A DNA stretch of 64,000 nucleotides from Flavobacterium endophyticum (lineage in GTDB: Bacteria; Bacteroidota; Bacteroidia; Flavobacteriales; Flavobacteriaceae): positions 1 through 64,000 of the forward strand of contig NZ_RBLC01000004.1 of assembly GCF_003634455.1 (NCBI RefSeq). The letters run 5' to 3'. Made by a program: the position numbers and the translations under genes. This document shows positions 25,711 to 35,039 of the stretch, one piece after another; position 1 is the stretch's first letter, and each line of letters begins with the position of its first letter. Below the pieces are notes generated by a model that was given only the letters and a program-made list of their open reading frames with translations, had not been told where the DNA came from and did no database searches.

Positions 25711-28290
25711 ATGTATACATCCCCAAAATTAGAAAGATTTGAAGAAAACGTACTTGCTAAGTATCAGATATACAATAGTATTTTAATTACCCTTCCATTC
25801 GATAATATTGGCAATACCGGAATCTTGTTGCCGCTTTTTGCCGAAGTCTGTGAGTCTGGCTTCAAAAAGCAATGGAAGCCGCAGCAGATAATCGACTATT
25901 TTTCAGAAAAATACCTAGATAATGCTTCTGAAAAAGAAAAAATCGATCTGATGTTCCGGTTTATTCAATATGTAGAAAGGCAGGTTGTTTTGTTTGATGC
26001 CATTGAAGACGCTGCTTTTTCAACCGTCAACAATTTAGATGGCGCAAATTCGCTTAGAAATACAAAAGATAAGGCTGAATCCAAAGACAATCTCAAAGAA
26101 CTAAAAGCTTTTTTTGAAGAATTTAAAATCCGTACGGTACTGACGGCGCATCCTACACAGTTTTATCCAGGGTCAGTTTTGGGTATCATTACAGATCTCG
26201 AAGAAGCTATCAAAGGCAATAATCTAAAAAGGATTAAAGAATTGCTGGCTCAATTAGGAAAAACACCTTTTATTAAAAAAGAAAAGCCTACTCCGTTTGA
26301 TGAGGCTGTGAGCTTGACATGGTACTTGGAAAATGTCTTTTATGAAACAGCCGGAAAAATGATGCATTTCTTTCAGAAAAACATCTTTGAAGGGGAATTA
26401 CCAAAAAATCAGATATTAAATTTAGGATTCTGGCCAGGAGGCGATCGTGACGGAAATCCTTTTGTGACGACCGACATCACTTTGCAGGTGACAGAAAGGT
26501 TACGGACATCTATCTTGAAATGCTATTATAAGGACATCAGAAATTTGAAAAGAAAGCTCACTTTCCATCAGGTTGATAACCTATGGACAGAACTAGAGCA
26601 CAAGATTTACCGTTCCGTATTTTATTCTGAAGGCGATCTTTATATCACGCTTGATGAGATGAAAACGACATTGCAGGAAGTAAGAAGCAGAATAATCGAA
26701 AATCACCAATCGTTATATCTGGACGATCTGGATGAATTCATCAACAAAGTAAATCTTTTCGGTTTTTATTTCGCGACTTTGGATATCCGCCAAAACAGTA
26801 AAATCCATGATGCCGTTTTTAAGGATATAGTTAAAGTCACTAATGAGCGAAAACTGTCGCTTTTTCCTGAAAACTATACTTCATTAGCTGAAAAAGAAAA
26901 GATTGCCATAATCACTGAAGCAAAAGCAAAGTTGGATTCCGAATGGTTCGAAGACGATATAACAAAAGCAACAGTTGAATCAATCTATGCAATCAAGAAA
27001 ATACAAGAACAGAATGGCGAACTAGGGGCAAACCGTTATATTATCAGCAATAACCAAAGCGCTTTGAATGTTTTGGAGGCTTATGCCTTGTTTCAATTGT
27101 GCGGTTGGGAAGACCCAGCAGTAGATATTGTGCCGCTTTTTGAAACAGTTGATGATTTAGAAAATGCTGAGCAAGTTATGAAGACTCTTTATACAAATCA
27201 GTCGTATTCTGCACATCTAAAACGCAGGAACAATAAACAGACAATCATGTTAGGCTTTTCTGACGGAACAAAAGATGGAGGGTATTTGATGGCCAACTGG
27301 AGTATTTATAAGGCTAAAGAAGCATTGACTTCAATTTCAAGAGAATATGGAATTGAAGTAGTTTTCTTTGACGGAAGAGGCGGACCGCCAGCGAGAGGAG
27401 GAGGTAAGACGCATAAGTTTTATGCCTCACTTGGACCGAATATCGAAAATAATGAAATTCAGATTACCATACAGGGCCAAACGATCAGTTCTAATTTTGG
27501 GACTTTGGATTCTTGTCGCTATAATTTGGAGAATCTGTTGAGTGCTGGTGCGGCGAATCAAGTCTTTTATAAAGGAGAAAACGAACTTTCTGAAAAAGAA
27601 AAACAGATTTTGGAAGAACTTTCGCAGATCAGCTACAAAGAATACACAGACTTTAAAAATCATCCGAAATTTATTCCTTATCTCGAAAGAAGAAGTGCGC
27701 TTAAATATTATGCGATGGCAAATATAGGAAGCCGTCCTTCAAAAAGAAGCCAGTCGGCACAGCTTGATTTTAATGATCTAAGAGCGATTCCTTTCGTTGG
27801 AGCTTGGAGTCAGCTAAAGCAAAATGTTCCAGGTTTTTTCGGTGTAGGTTCTGCGCTGAGACATTTTGAAGAAAACGGCAACTGGCAGCAGGTAGAAGAT
27901 CTGTATGCGCATTCGCTTTTCTTTAAGACGTTGATTGAAAATAGTATGATGTCTTTAGCAAAATCTTTCTTCCCGCTTACGGCTTATATGAAAGAAGATG
28001 CTGAATTTGGTGAATTTTGGGAGATCATATTTAACGAATTTGAAGAAACCAAAAGACTGCTTTTAAAGATATCTGGTTTTGAGTCGCTTATGGAAAACTA
28101 TCCTGACGGAAAAGCGTCTATACAGATGAGAGAGCAGATCGTACTTCCGCTATTGACGATCCAGCAATATGCCTTATCAAAGATTAACGAGATGGGTAAT
28201 GAAAACCAAGACGAACTGCTCAAAATATACGAAAAGATTGTAATGCGTTCTCTTTTCGGAAATATTAATGCCAGCAGAAATTCCGCTTAA
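25711..28290 (+). CDS. ppc: Phosphoenolpyruvate carboxylase
   Basis: The 859-residue enzyme makes oxaloacetate from PEP and bicarbonate, refilling the TCA cycle. The catalytic His lies in VLTAHPTQFYPGS, the PEP-binding glycine loop in FFDGRGGPPARGGG, and WPGGDRDGNPFVT is fully conserved. MANIGSRPSKR is the conserved late motif. The Gly loop reads GGPPARGG rather than the GGSIGRGG-like sequence of E. coli, as in several Bacteroidota homologues. The C-terminus ends NINASRNSA rather than QNTG. A DinB gene follows 14 bases downstream. Confidence 0.95.
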   Translation: MYTSPKLERFEENVLAKYQIYNSILITLPFDNIGNTGILLPLFAEVCESGFKKQWKPQQIIDYFSEKYLDNASEKEKIDLMFRFIQYVERQVVLFDAIEDAAFSTVNNLDGANSLRNTKDKAESKDNLKELKAFFEEFKIRTVLTAHPTQFYPGSVLGIITDLEEAIKGNNLKRIKELLAQLGKTPFIKKEKPTPFDEAVSLTWYLENVFYETAGKMMHFFQKNIFEGELPKNQILNLGFWPGGDRDGNPFVTTDITLQVTERLRTSILKCYYKDIRNLKRKLTFHQVDNLWTELEHKIYRSVFYSEGDLYITLDEMKTTLQEVRSRIIENHQSLYLDDLDEFINKVNLFGFYFATLDIRQNSKIHDAVFKDIVKVTNERKLSLFPENYTSLAEKEKIAIITEAKAKLDSEWFEDDITKATVESIYAIKKIQEQNGELGANRYIISNNQSALNVLEAYALFQLCGWEDPAVDIVPLFETVDDLENAEQVMKTLYTNQSYSAHLKRRNNKQTIMLGFSDGTKDGGYLMANWSIYKAKEALTSISREYGIEVVFFDGRGGPPARGGGKTHKFYASLGPNIENNEIQITIQGQTISSNFGTLDSCRYNLENLLSAGAANQVFYKGENELSEKEKQILEELSQISYKEYTDFKNHPKFIPYLERRSALKYYAMANIGSRPSKRSQSAQLDFNDLRAIPFVGAWSQLKQNVPGFFGVGSALRHFEENGNWQQVEDLYAHSLFFKTLIENSMMSLAKSFFPLTAYMKEDAEFGEFWEIIFNEFEETKRLLLKISGFESLMENYPDGKASIQMREQIVLPLLTIQQYALSKINEMGNENQDELLKIYEKIVMRSLFGNINASRNSA

Positions 28291-28304
28291 AAAGATATTA
28301 AACT

Positions 28305-28820
28305 ATGAAAACAAGCCAACTGTTACAGACAGAATATGCTCCTTATTACGCTACTTATATTTCAAAAGTAGAAGAAGCCGATTTAGTTGAAGAACTTGAA
28401 ATTTCGGTACACGAATTTATAAAATTTGTACAAAATATCCCTTTAGATAAATATGATTACAGCTACGCTGAAGGAAAATGGACCATAAAAGATATTATCC
28501 AACATCTGATGGATTCAGAAAGGATTTTTACTTACAGAGCTTTGAGAATTGCCAGAAATGATAAGACTCCGTTGGCTTCATTCGAAGAAAATGAGTATGC
28601 AGCAATAGCAGGTGCCAATCAAAGAAGCATTCGGGATTTATTGACAGAACTGGCAATCGTGAGGCAATCGACTATAGCTTTATTCAAGACTTTTAGTGAA
28701 GATGTCTTGAAAAGAATTGGCGTAGCTTCCGGATATGACGTATCAGTCCGTGCTTTAGGAGTTATAATTATAGGACACCAAAAACACCATCAGAGAATAT
28801 TTATGGAACGCTATTTATAG
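28305..28820 (+). CDS. DinB family protein
   Basis: The 171-residue four-helix-bundle protein has the DinB/YfiT pattern YAEGKWTIKDIIQHLMDSERIFTYRALRIAR, in which His of HLMDSER and His residues in GHQKHHQRIFMERYL would bind a metal. Enzymes of this fold are metal-dependent thiol (for example bacillithiol) transferases, but the substrate here is unknown. It is likely cotranscribed with ppc. Its 3' end overlaps the convergent membrane-protein gene by six bases. Confidence 0.88.
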   Translation: MKTSQLLQTEYAPYYATYISKVEEADLVEELEISVHEFIKFVQNIPLDKYDYSYAEGKWTIKDIIQHLMDSERIFTYRALRIARNDKTPLASFEENEYAAIAGANQRSIRDLLTELAIVRQSTIALFKTFSEDVLKRIGVASGYDVSVRALGVIIIGHQKHHQRIFMERYL

Positions 28821-29132
28821 CTTGGAGAAATAACGTGTTCCTGTTAGGATATCGATTATCTGTACAATTGCAAACAAGATAAATACAAATAAAAACAGAA
28901 CGATACCTTTTTCTTTGACGTGTTTGTTTCTTGAAAATAGCGATATCACAAATAGGAGGAAAGCTATAGGTACTACAAGTTTGAAACCTCGCGTGATTTC
29001 AAACATTCTTAAATAGATTCCTAAAATGGCAAGGCCCCACAATAAGAAGATTATTTTTAGCGCGATTAAAGTCTTAAAGTCAAACCATTCCTGGCAATGT
29101 TTCTCTTTTCCGTTGCTTCTAAATAAATGCAT
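28815..29132 (-). CDS. Small integral membrane protein
   Basis: The 105-residue protein begins with a soluble stretch MHLFRSNGKEKHCQEW and then has three hydrophobic segments (LIALKIIFLLWGLAILGIYL, LVVPIAFLLFVISLF, VLFLFVFILFAIVQIIDIL). No family is recognised. It converges with dinB. Confidence 0.7.
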   Translation of the reverse strand: MHLFRSNGKEKHCQEWFDFKTLIALKIIFLLWGLAILGIYLRMFEITRGFKLVVPIAFLLFVISLFSRNKHVKEKGIVLFLFVFILFAIVQIIDILTGTRYFSKL

Positions 29133-29281
29133 GATATGTTTAGATTGGTGGTAGAGTATAAAAATATAAAAATTCTATTTATTTTAAGATAAATGTCGCT
29201 ATAAGTATAAAAATAAACGATAAATTACATGTATTTATCTTGTAAATTGTTAAAATTAAAGTTTGTAAGATTTGATTTAAA

Positions 29282-29316
29282 ATAGAAAAGGAGCTCTATT
29301 GGAGCTCCTTTTCTAT
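29282..29316 (-). terminator. Long-stem terminator after the acidic-protein gene
   Basis: ATAGAAAAGGAGCTC and GAGCTCCTTTTCTAT form a perfect 15-bp stem (extendable to about 17) around a five-base loop. It lies 16 bases past the stop of the minus-strand gene at 29332. Confidence 0.85.
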
Positions 29317-29331
29317 TTATAGAGAAAGTGA

Positions 29332-29730
29332 TTAGTCTTCGTCGTCTTCATCTTCATCGTCAGCGATATCAGAAATATCCCTGTCGTCTTCATCTTCGTC
29401 GTCTAGTTCTATTTTTTCTTCTTTTTCATCCTCGTCGTCATCGTCAGCATCATCATCTAGATCAAGATCTTTGATAGCGTCCATTGGCACTACTACATCT
29501 TCAAGATCATCATCTTCATCAAAGTTTTCAATTCTGCTGGCAAGCTTCGTACTCACTTTTACCAGATAGATAGTGTCTTCTGTTCTAACTTCGACAGCCT
29601 CAACCAATTCGTTTTTGGCATTCCTAAAGCGGATGATGTTGGAATCATCATATCCATCAGGAAATTTTTCGACGAGCAAAGTCAGAATTTCGTTGGTTAG
29701 TTTAGAATAATCTACAATAATTCTTTTCAT
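29332..29730 (-). CDS. Conserved protein with extremely acidic C-terminal tail
   Basis: The 132-residue protein has a folded-looking N-terminal half (MKRIIVDYSKLTNEILTLL; FRNAKNELVEAVEVRTEDTIYLVKVS) and a tail of about 50 residues composed almost wholly of Asp and Glu. I recognise it as a small Flavobacterium protein without assigned function. The tail resembles that of RNA polymerase delta subunits and of DNA mimics, but there is no homology evidence here. It lies nine bases after the deoxyhypusine-synthase-like gene and is probably cotranscribed with it. Confidence 0.75.
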   Translation of the reverse strand: MKRIIVDYSKLTNEILTLLVEKFPDGYDDSNIIRFRNAKNELVEAVEVRTEDTIYLVKVSTKLASRIENFDEDDDLEDVVVPMDAIKDLDLDDDADDDDEDEKEEKIELDDEDEDDRDISDIADDEDEDDED

Positions 29731-29739
29731 AAATTTTTA

Positions 29740-30711
29740 TTATAAGTCTAGTAGGTAAGCAAAAATTAATGGCGCCACAATGGTAGCATCCGACTCAATA
29801 ACAAATTTTGGAGTGTTGATATCTAATTTACCCCAAGTAATTTTTTCATTTGGAACTGCTCCAGAATACGAACCATAACTGGTCGTTGAATCTGAAATCT
29901 GGCAGAAATAGCTCCAGAAAGGAACATCATGCATTTCCATATCCTGATAAAGCATTGGAACAACACAGATAGGGAAGTCACCGGCAATTCCTCCACCAAT
30001 TTGGAAGAAGCCAACTCCGTTGTTACTGTTCTTAGTATACCAATCAGCAAGGAAAGTCATGTATTCGATTCCTGATTTCATGGTAGATGCTTTTAGTTCT
30101 CCTTTGATTACATAAGAAGCAAAAATATTACCCATTGTGCTATCTTCCCATCCTGGTACGATGATAGGCAGGTTTTTTTCAGCAGCAGCATACATCCAGC
30201 TGTCTTTTAGGTCAATTTCATAATATTCTTCCAGAACGCCAGAAAGAAGCATCTTGTACATGAATTCATGCGGGAAATAACGTTCTCCAGCATCTTCAGC
30301 ATCTTTCCAGATTTTATGGATGTGTTTTTGCAATCTTCTGAAAGCTTCATGCTCAGGGATGCAAGTGTCTGTAACACGGTTTAATCCTCTTTCTAATAAA
30401 TCCCATTCTTGCTGTGGCGTCAAATCACGGTAATTTGGAACTCTTTCGTAGTGAGAATGCGCGACAAGATTCATGATATCCTCTTCAAGGTTGGCTCCTG
30501 TACATGAAATAATCTGAACTTTATCTTTTCTGATCATTTCAGCGAAAATCTTTCCAATTTCGGCTGTACTCATAGCTCCAGCAAGAGTTACCATCATTTT
30601 TGCACCGTTCTGTAATTGTTGCTCATAAGCTTTTGCTGCATCAACTACAGTTGCAGAATTGAAATGCAGGTAGTACTTTTCAATAAACTGACTGATTGGT
30701 CCTTTACTCAT
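29740..30711 (-). CDS. Deoxyhypusine synthase-like protein
   Basis: The protein is about 323 residues from the ATG at 30711 (MSKGPISQFIEKYYLHF); an in-frame TTG at 30738 is less likely. It has the NAD-binding DHS fold: TLAGAMSTAEIGKI, ISCTGANLEEDI, GGGIAGDFPI and SGAVPNEKITWGKL. The Lys that forms the covalent imine in DHS is present in WGK (about residue 295). The His-containing GGG..KHH region of eukaryotic DHS is replaced by GGGIAGDFPI. Bacteria have no eIF5A, so a role in small polyamine synthesis is likely. The upstream neighbour on the same strand is arginine decarboxylase. Confidence 0.88.
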   Translation of the reverse strand: MSKGPISQFIEKYYLHFNSATVVDAAKAYEQQLQNGAKMMVTLAGAMSTAEIGKIFAEMIRKDKVQIISCTGANLEEDIMNLVAHSHYERVPNYRDLTPQQEWDLLERGLNRVTDTCIPEHEAFRRLQKHIHKIWKDAEDAGERYFPHEFMYKMLLSGVLEEYYEIDLKDSWMYAAAEKNLPIIVPGWEDSTMGNIFASYVIKGELKASTMKSGIEYMTFLADWYTKNSNNGVGFFQIGGGIAGDFPICVVPMLYQDMEMHDVPFWSYFCQISDSTTSYGSYSGAVPNEKITWGKLDINTPKFVIESDATIVAPLIFAYLLDL

Positions 30712-30840
30712 TTTGTTTTTTGTTAGTTTCTTTTTCAATGTTTGCTCCGAATCGATTCAAAATTTGGATTTTTGAAAAGTGGTTAATCGGATGGTTTTGA
30801 TACGAGACAAAATAGTCTCGAATTATTTTTCAAAAATAAA

Positions 30841-32241
30841 TTATTTTTTGGCGTATCCTAATATTTTTAGAACATCTTCTGAACTTTGTTGCTCAGAAAA
30901 AACTTCTGTCGCCAAAATTCCATTTTCATCGCGATCAATCAAAATGTGTTTTGGCTGTGGAATCAAGCAGTGATGCAATCCTCCATAACCTCCAATGGTT
31001 TCTTGGTAAGCTCCTGTATTGAAAAATCCAATATATAAAGGCTTTTCTTTATTGTATTTTGGCAGATAAATCGCGTTCATGTTCTGCTCAGAGTTGTAAT
31101 AATCATCGCTATCGCATGTCATTCCTCCTAAAAGGACTCTTTCATATTGGTCGTTCCAGCGGTTTACAGCCAGCATGATAAAACGCTTGTTTATAGCCCA
31201 AGTATCAGGAAGCGTGGTGATGAAAGACGAATCAATCATGTTCCATTTCTCTCTATCGTTTTGCTGTTTTTGGTATAACACCTGATAGATTGCCCCGCCG
31301 CTTTCGCCAACTGTAAACGAACCAAATTCGGTAAAAATGTTTGGAACGTCAACTTCTGCCTCGTCACAAGCAATTTTAATCTGATTGATAATTTCGTCAA
31401 TCATGTATTGGTAATCGTACTCAAAAGCTAGAGAATTTTTTATTGGGAATCCTCCTCCGATATTAAGACCGTCAAGAGTAGGGCATTCTTTCTTAAGAGC
31501 GATATATACTTTGATACATTTTACAAGCTCATTCCAATAATAGGCATTATCATTAATACCAGTATTGATAAAGAAGTGAAGCATCTTAAGCTCCAGATTT
31601 TTATTTTCCTGAATCTGCTTTTTGTAAAAGTTTACGATGTTTTTATACCCTATTCCTAATCTTGAAGTATAAAACTCAAATTTAGGTTCTTCTTCCGCAG
31701 CAATCCTGATTCCAATTTTGAATTTTCCTTTTATTTCAGCTTGAAGAAGATCCAATTCTTCATAATTATCGATAATCGGAATAGCATTCTTGTGGCCATT
31801 ATTGATTAGTCGTGCAATATTGGTAATATATTGGTCTCTTTTGAAACCATTACAGATTACATAAGTACTCTTATTGATCTTACCGTTTTCCAATAAGTTT
31901 TCGACAATATTGATGTCAAAAGCCGATGAAGTTTCGATATGGATGTTGTTTTTAAAAGCCTCATTCATCACAAATTCAAAATGAGAACTTTTAGTACAAT
32001 AGCAATAGTAATATTTTCCTTCGTATTTGTTTTTTTCCATCGCTTTTCTGAACCAACCTTTTGCTCGGTTGATATTGTTGGAAATTTGAGGAAGATATGT
32101 AAATTTTAAAGGCGTGCCGTATTGCTCAACAATTTTCATAAGGTCAATGTTGTGGAACAAAAGGTTGTCTTTATTTAGTTTGAACTCGTCTTGAGGGAAA
32201 TAATAAGTTTGGTTGATTAGATCAAAATATTTTGTATTCAT
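30841..32241 (-). CDS. speA: Biosynthetic arginine decarboxylase
   Basis: The 466-residue PLP enzyme of fold type III converts arginine to agmatine, the first step of polyamine synthesis. The PLP-binding Lys is in YYCYCTKSSHFEF, the glycine motif GLNIGGGFPI lies mid-protein, and the second-subunit active-site Cys is in GGMTCDSDDYY. It is much shorter than E. coli SpeA (about 658), as in other Bacteroidota. It is followed by the DHS-like gene (130 bases) and preceded by a long leader. Confidence 0.92.
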   Translation of the reverse strand: MNTKYFDLINQTYYFPQDEFKLNKDNLLFHNIDLMKIVEQYGTPLKFTYLPQISNNINRAKGWFRKAMEKNKYEGKYYYCYCTKSSHFEFVMNEAFKNNIHIETSSAFDINIVENLLENGKINKSTYVICNGFKRDQYITNIARLINNGHKNAIPIIDNYEELDLLQAEIKGKFKIGIRIAAEEEPKFEFYTSRLGIGYKNIVNFYKKQIQENKNLELKMLHFFINTGINDNAYYWNELVKCIKVYIALKKECPTLDGLNIGGGFPIKNSLAFEYDYQYMIDEIINQIKIACDEAEVDVPNIFTEFGSFTVGESGGAIYQVLYQKQQNDREKWNMIDSSFITTLPDTWAINKRFIMLAVNRWNDQYERVLLGGMTCDSDDYYNSEQNMNAIYLPKYNKEKPLYIGFFNTGAYQETIGGYGGLHHCLIPQPKHILIDRDENGILATEVFSEQQSSEDVLKILGYAKK

Positions 32242-32490
32242 TTATTTGTCAGGATTTTAAATTAAAAATAAGAAAAAATAATTTTTTAATCTAAAGTTCA
32301 AACCCTAATATTTGCATAAATGATTGGCAACTTTTCCTGGTATGTATTGGAGTATTGAAAAATATCAAAATTTAAGATGCTTTTTATGCCAAAAGAACCT
32401 TTCAGGAAATACTGAAAAGCTGCTTTGTTTTCGCTACCGCAGGCGGAAAAAGGAATCGCGTTTTGACTTTTTTTCATTGGGGCAAATGTA
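32242..32490 (-). promoter_or_regulatory. speA promoter and long untranslated leader
   Basis: A perfect minus-strand -7 element TACATTTG occupies 32490-32483, so transcription should begin near 32476. That leaves about 235 untranslated bases before speA. The leader includes a hairpin (CTTTTCAG/CTGAAAG, 32419-32399) and an AT-rich stretch near the start codon. No known riboswitch is recognised. A later start site inside the gap cannot be excluded. Confidence 0.45.
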
Positions 32491-32534
32491 AAAAATATTA
32501 TAACTGATATGCAACGATTTTTATTAAAAATATA

Positions 32535-33623
32535 TTAAGAATTGTATTCTAAAAACGAATCTACAATAAGTTCATTATCAATGATTTGTCCTGTTTTTAT
32601 ATTTCCGATTCCATCAAGAAGTGCAAATTGGATTGTTCCGTATTCATTTTTCTTGTCATGAACAAGTAATTCCAGTATGGGTTGCAGGTCTTTTTCTTCA
32701 AAAACGATGCGTTCAAAAATTGCATCAATCCCTGTCTTTATTTCTTCGTATTCTTCTTCAGAAATTAGATTTCTTTTTAAGGAGATATAGCTTTCAAGTA
32801 TCATTCCTGCTGCAATCGCTTCGCCATGGAGTAACGTGGTTTTGTTTTCATTTTCAAGGAAATAACCTTCGATTGCATGTCCTAAGGTATGTCCGAAATT
32901 TAACGATTTTCGGATACCATTTTCTTTAGGATCTTGCATTACAATCGTGTTTTTTATTTCAACTGACTGATAAATTAAAGTATCTAAATCGTCTGTATTT
33001 AAGTTGTTTAAGTCTAAAAATAAAGACCAATATCTTTTATCAAAAATCAGTCCGTGTTTTAGCATTTCGGCTAGTCCTGAACGCATTTCGTTTTGAGGAA
33101 GTGTGGCTAAATAATGCGTATCGATCAAAACCATTTGCGGTACGTTTATAACGCCGATCTGATTTTTAAGATTTCCTAAATCGATACCGTTCTTTCCTCC
33201 AACGGAAGCATCGACCATTGCTAATAATGTGGTAGGAACATTGATAAAATCGATTCCTCTTTTAAATGTCGAAGCCACAAAACCTCCCATATCGGTCACG
33301 ACACCGCCACCTACATTAATTATAAGGCTTTTTCTGTCGGCGCCCAGTTCTGTCAACACATTCCAAAGCTCGATACAAGTTTCTATATTCTTATTGCTTT
33401 CGCCTGGTTCAAATTCGACAATCTCAATATTTAAGTCCGTTTCAAGATTAGGAAGAAATAGAGGAAGGCAGTGCTCATTGGTATCGCTATCGGCAAAAAT
33501 AAAAATGGCAGAGTATTTATTTTCTGCAAGATGCTTGTTTAATGCTTCGTAGGCGTTTTCATTAAAATGTATCGGGTAGCCGTTAGCTTGGATTGATTTC
33601 ATCAAGGTATTTTTTCGTGCCAT
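32535..33623 (-). CDS. aroB: 3-dehydroquinate synthase
   Basis: The 362-residue NAD- and zinc-dependent enzyme makes 3-dehydroquinate from DAHP in the shikimate pathway. The NAD region is NVGGGVVTDMGGFVASTFKRG, with VPTTLLAMVDASVGGKNGID following. Zinc ligands include Glu in RSGLAEMLKHG, His in NFGHTLGHAIEG and His in LLHGEAIAAGM. Two ATGs are possible: 33623 or 33602 (MKSIQANGYPIHF). The second matches the family start better, while the first gives the longer frame used here. Confidence 0.94.
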   Translation of the reverse strand: MARKNTLMKSIQANGYPIHFNENAYEALNKHLAENKYSAIFIFADSDTNEHCLPLFLPNLETDLNIEIVEFEPGESNKNIETCIELWNVLTELGADRKSLIINVGGGVVTDMGGFVASTFKRGIDFINVPTTLLAMVDASVGGKNGIDLGNLKNQIGVINVPQMVLIDTHYLATLPQNEMRSGLAEMLKHGLIFDKRYWSLFLDLNNLNTDDLDTLIYQSVEIKNTIVMQDPKENGIRKSLNFGHTLGHAIEGYFLENENKTTLLHGEAIAAGMILESYISLKRNLISEEEYEEIKTGIDAIFERIVFEEKDLQPILELLVHDKKNEYGTIQFALLDGIGNIKTGQIIDNELIVDSFLEYNS

Positions 33624-33746
33624 AAAAATTAAGCAGTATTCGTATGAGAATACCCAGTCATATTAGTAGTTATGGCAAATTGTTTATTTCTAACTTTTAA
33701 AAGGCAAAATAAGGCAATTTTTAAGAAAAAATCACTTAGCTCTATT

Positions 33747-33754
33747 TATATTTG
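33747..33754 (+). promoter_or_regulatory. -7 element of the proline dehydrogenase promoter
   Basis: A perfect TATATTTG lies 21 bases before the ATG at 33775. Transcription should start near 33761. No TTG is seen at the -33 distance. Confidence 0.65.
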
Positions 33755-33774
33755 CAGCATTATTAAACAAACGA

Positions 33775-34944
33775 ATGGAAAAGATTTTCAACAATACACA
33801 AGTTGCTTTTGCGCTAAAGAGTGATACTGAACTTGATAGGGCTTATTTTCTTTTTAAAATGATTGCATCGGAACCTTTGGTACGAATTGGTACGGCAGTT
33901 ACAAATTTTGCCTTAAAGGCACATTTACCAGTGGAAGGTCTGATTAGGGCTACAGTTTTTGATCATTTTTGCGGAGGCGTAAACGAAGAAGACTGCCTGT
34001 CAGTCGTAGATAAAATGTTTACGAAAGGCGTTTCGTCTGTTTTAGATTATTCTGTTGAAGGAAAAGAAGAAGAAGAGCAGTTTGACCAAGCATTAGAAAT
34101 GACCCTAAAAACCATCGAATTTGCAAAAGAAAGACTTGCTATTCCTTTTGCTGTTTTTAAGCCGACTGGCTTTGGAAGGTTTGAATTGTACGAAAAGCTA
34201 GGAGAAGGAAAAACTTTTTCTGTGGAAGAAGCTGCAGAGTGGAAGCGTGTAGTTGAACGATTTGATTTAGTGTGCAAGACAGCGCATGCGAAAGACGTGG
34301 CTTTACTGATTGATGGTGAAGAAAGCTGGATGCAAGATGCAGCAGATGATTTGGTACTGGAAATGATGCGTAAGTATAATAAGGAAAAAGCAATCGTATT
34401 TAATACGTTACAGATGTATCGTTGGGATCGATTGGATTATTTGAAAAAGATCCACGAAATAGCAAAAATCGAAAATTTCTATATCGGAATGAAGCTGGTT
34501 CGAGGCGCCTATATGGAAAAAGAAAACAAACGCGCTGAAGAAAAAGGCTATATTTCTCCGATTTGTATTTCGAAAGAAGCTACCGATATCAACTATGACG
34601 ATGCAGTGATGTATATGGTGGAACATTTAGAAAAAATGTCAATTTTTGCAGGGACTCATAATGAGGAAAGCTCCTATAGGCTAATGAAGCTTATGGATGA
34701 AAACGGAATTGAAAAAGGCGATCACAGAGTTTGGTTCGGACAATTGTATGGAATGAGCGATAATATCAGCTATAATTTAGCATCTAATGGCTATAATGTT
34801 GCCAAATATTTGCCGTTTGGTCCCGTAAGGGATGTGATGCCGTATTTGATTCGTAGAGCTGAAGAAAATACTTCCGTTGCAGGACAGACCAGCAGAGAAC
34901 TAAATCTTATTAAAACAGAAAGAGATAGGAGGAAAGGGAAATAA
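33775..34944 (+). CDS. Proline dehydrogenase
   Basis: The 389-residue FAD enzyme oxidises proline to pyrroline-5-carboxylate. It is the monofunctional type, not fused to P5C dehydrogenase. Conserved segments include DGEESWMQDAADDLV, VFNTLQMYRWDRLDYLKK, the FAD/substrate motif KLVRGAYMEKENKRA and GMSDNISYNLASNGYNVAKYLPFGPVRDVMPYLIRRAEENTS-type C-terminus with the Arg pair that binds proline carboxylate. It is probably a single transcription unit, with a promoter before it and a strong terminator after it. Confidence 0.95.
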   Translation: MEKIFNNTQVAFALKSDTELDRAYFLFKMIASEPLVRIGTAVTNFALKAHLPVEGLIRATVFDHFCGGVNEEDCLSVVDKMFTKGVSSVLDYSVEGKEEEEQFDQALEMTLKTIEFAKERLAIPFAVFKPTGFGRFELYEKLGEGKTFSVEEAAEWKRVVERFDLVCKTAHAKDVALLIDGEESWMQDAADDLVLEMMRKYNKEKAIVFNTLQMYRWDRLDYLKKIHEIAKIENFYIGMKLVRGAYMEKENKRAEEKGYISPICISKEATDINYDDAVMYMVEHLEKMSIFAGTHNEESSYRLMKLMDENGIEKGDHRVWFGQLYGMSDNISYNLASNGYNVAKYLPFGPVRDVMPYLIRRAEENTSVAGQTSRELNLIKTERDRRKGK

Positions 34945-34963
34945 ACTTTCTTTTAGATTACAA

Positions 34964-34996
34964 AACAAAGCCGGCTTCTAAGAAACCGGCTTTGTT
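34964..34996 (+). terminator. Terminator after proline dehydrogenase
   Basis: AACAAAGCCGG and CCGGCTTTGTT form a perfect 11-bp stem around an 11-base loop, with TGTTTT after it. Confidence 0.85.
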
Positions 34997-35039
34997 GTTT
35001 TATTTAGCAAAGATTGGACGTGCCTAAACTTACAGCTGT

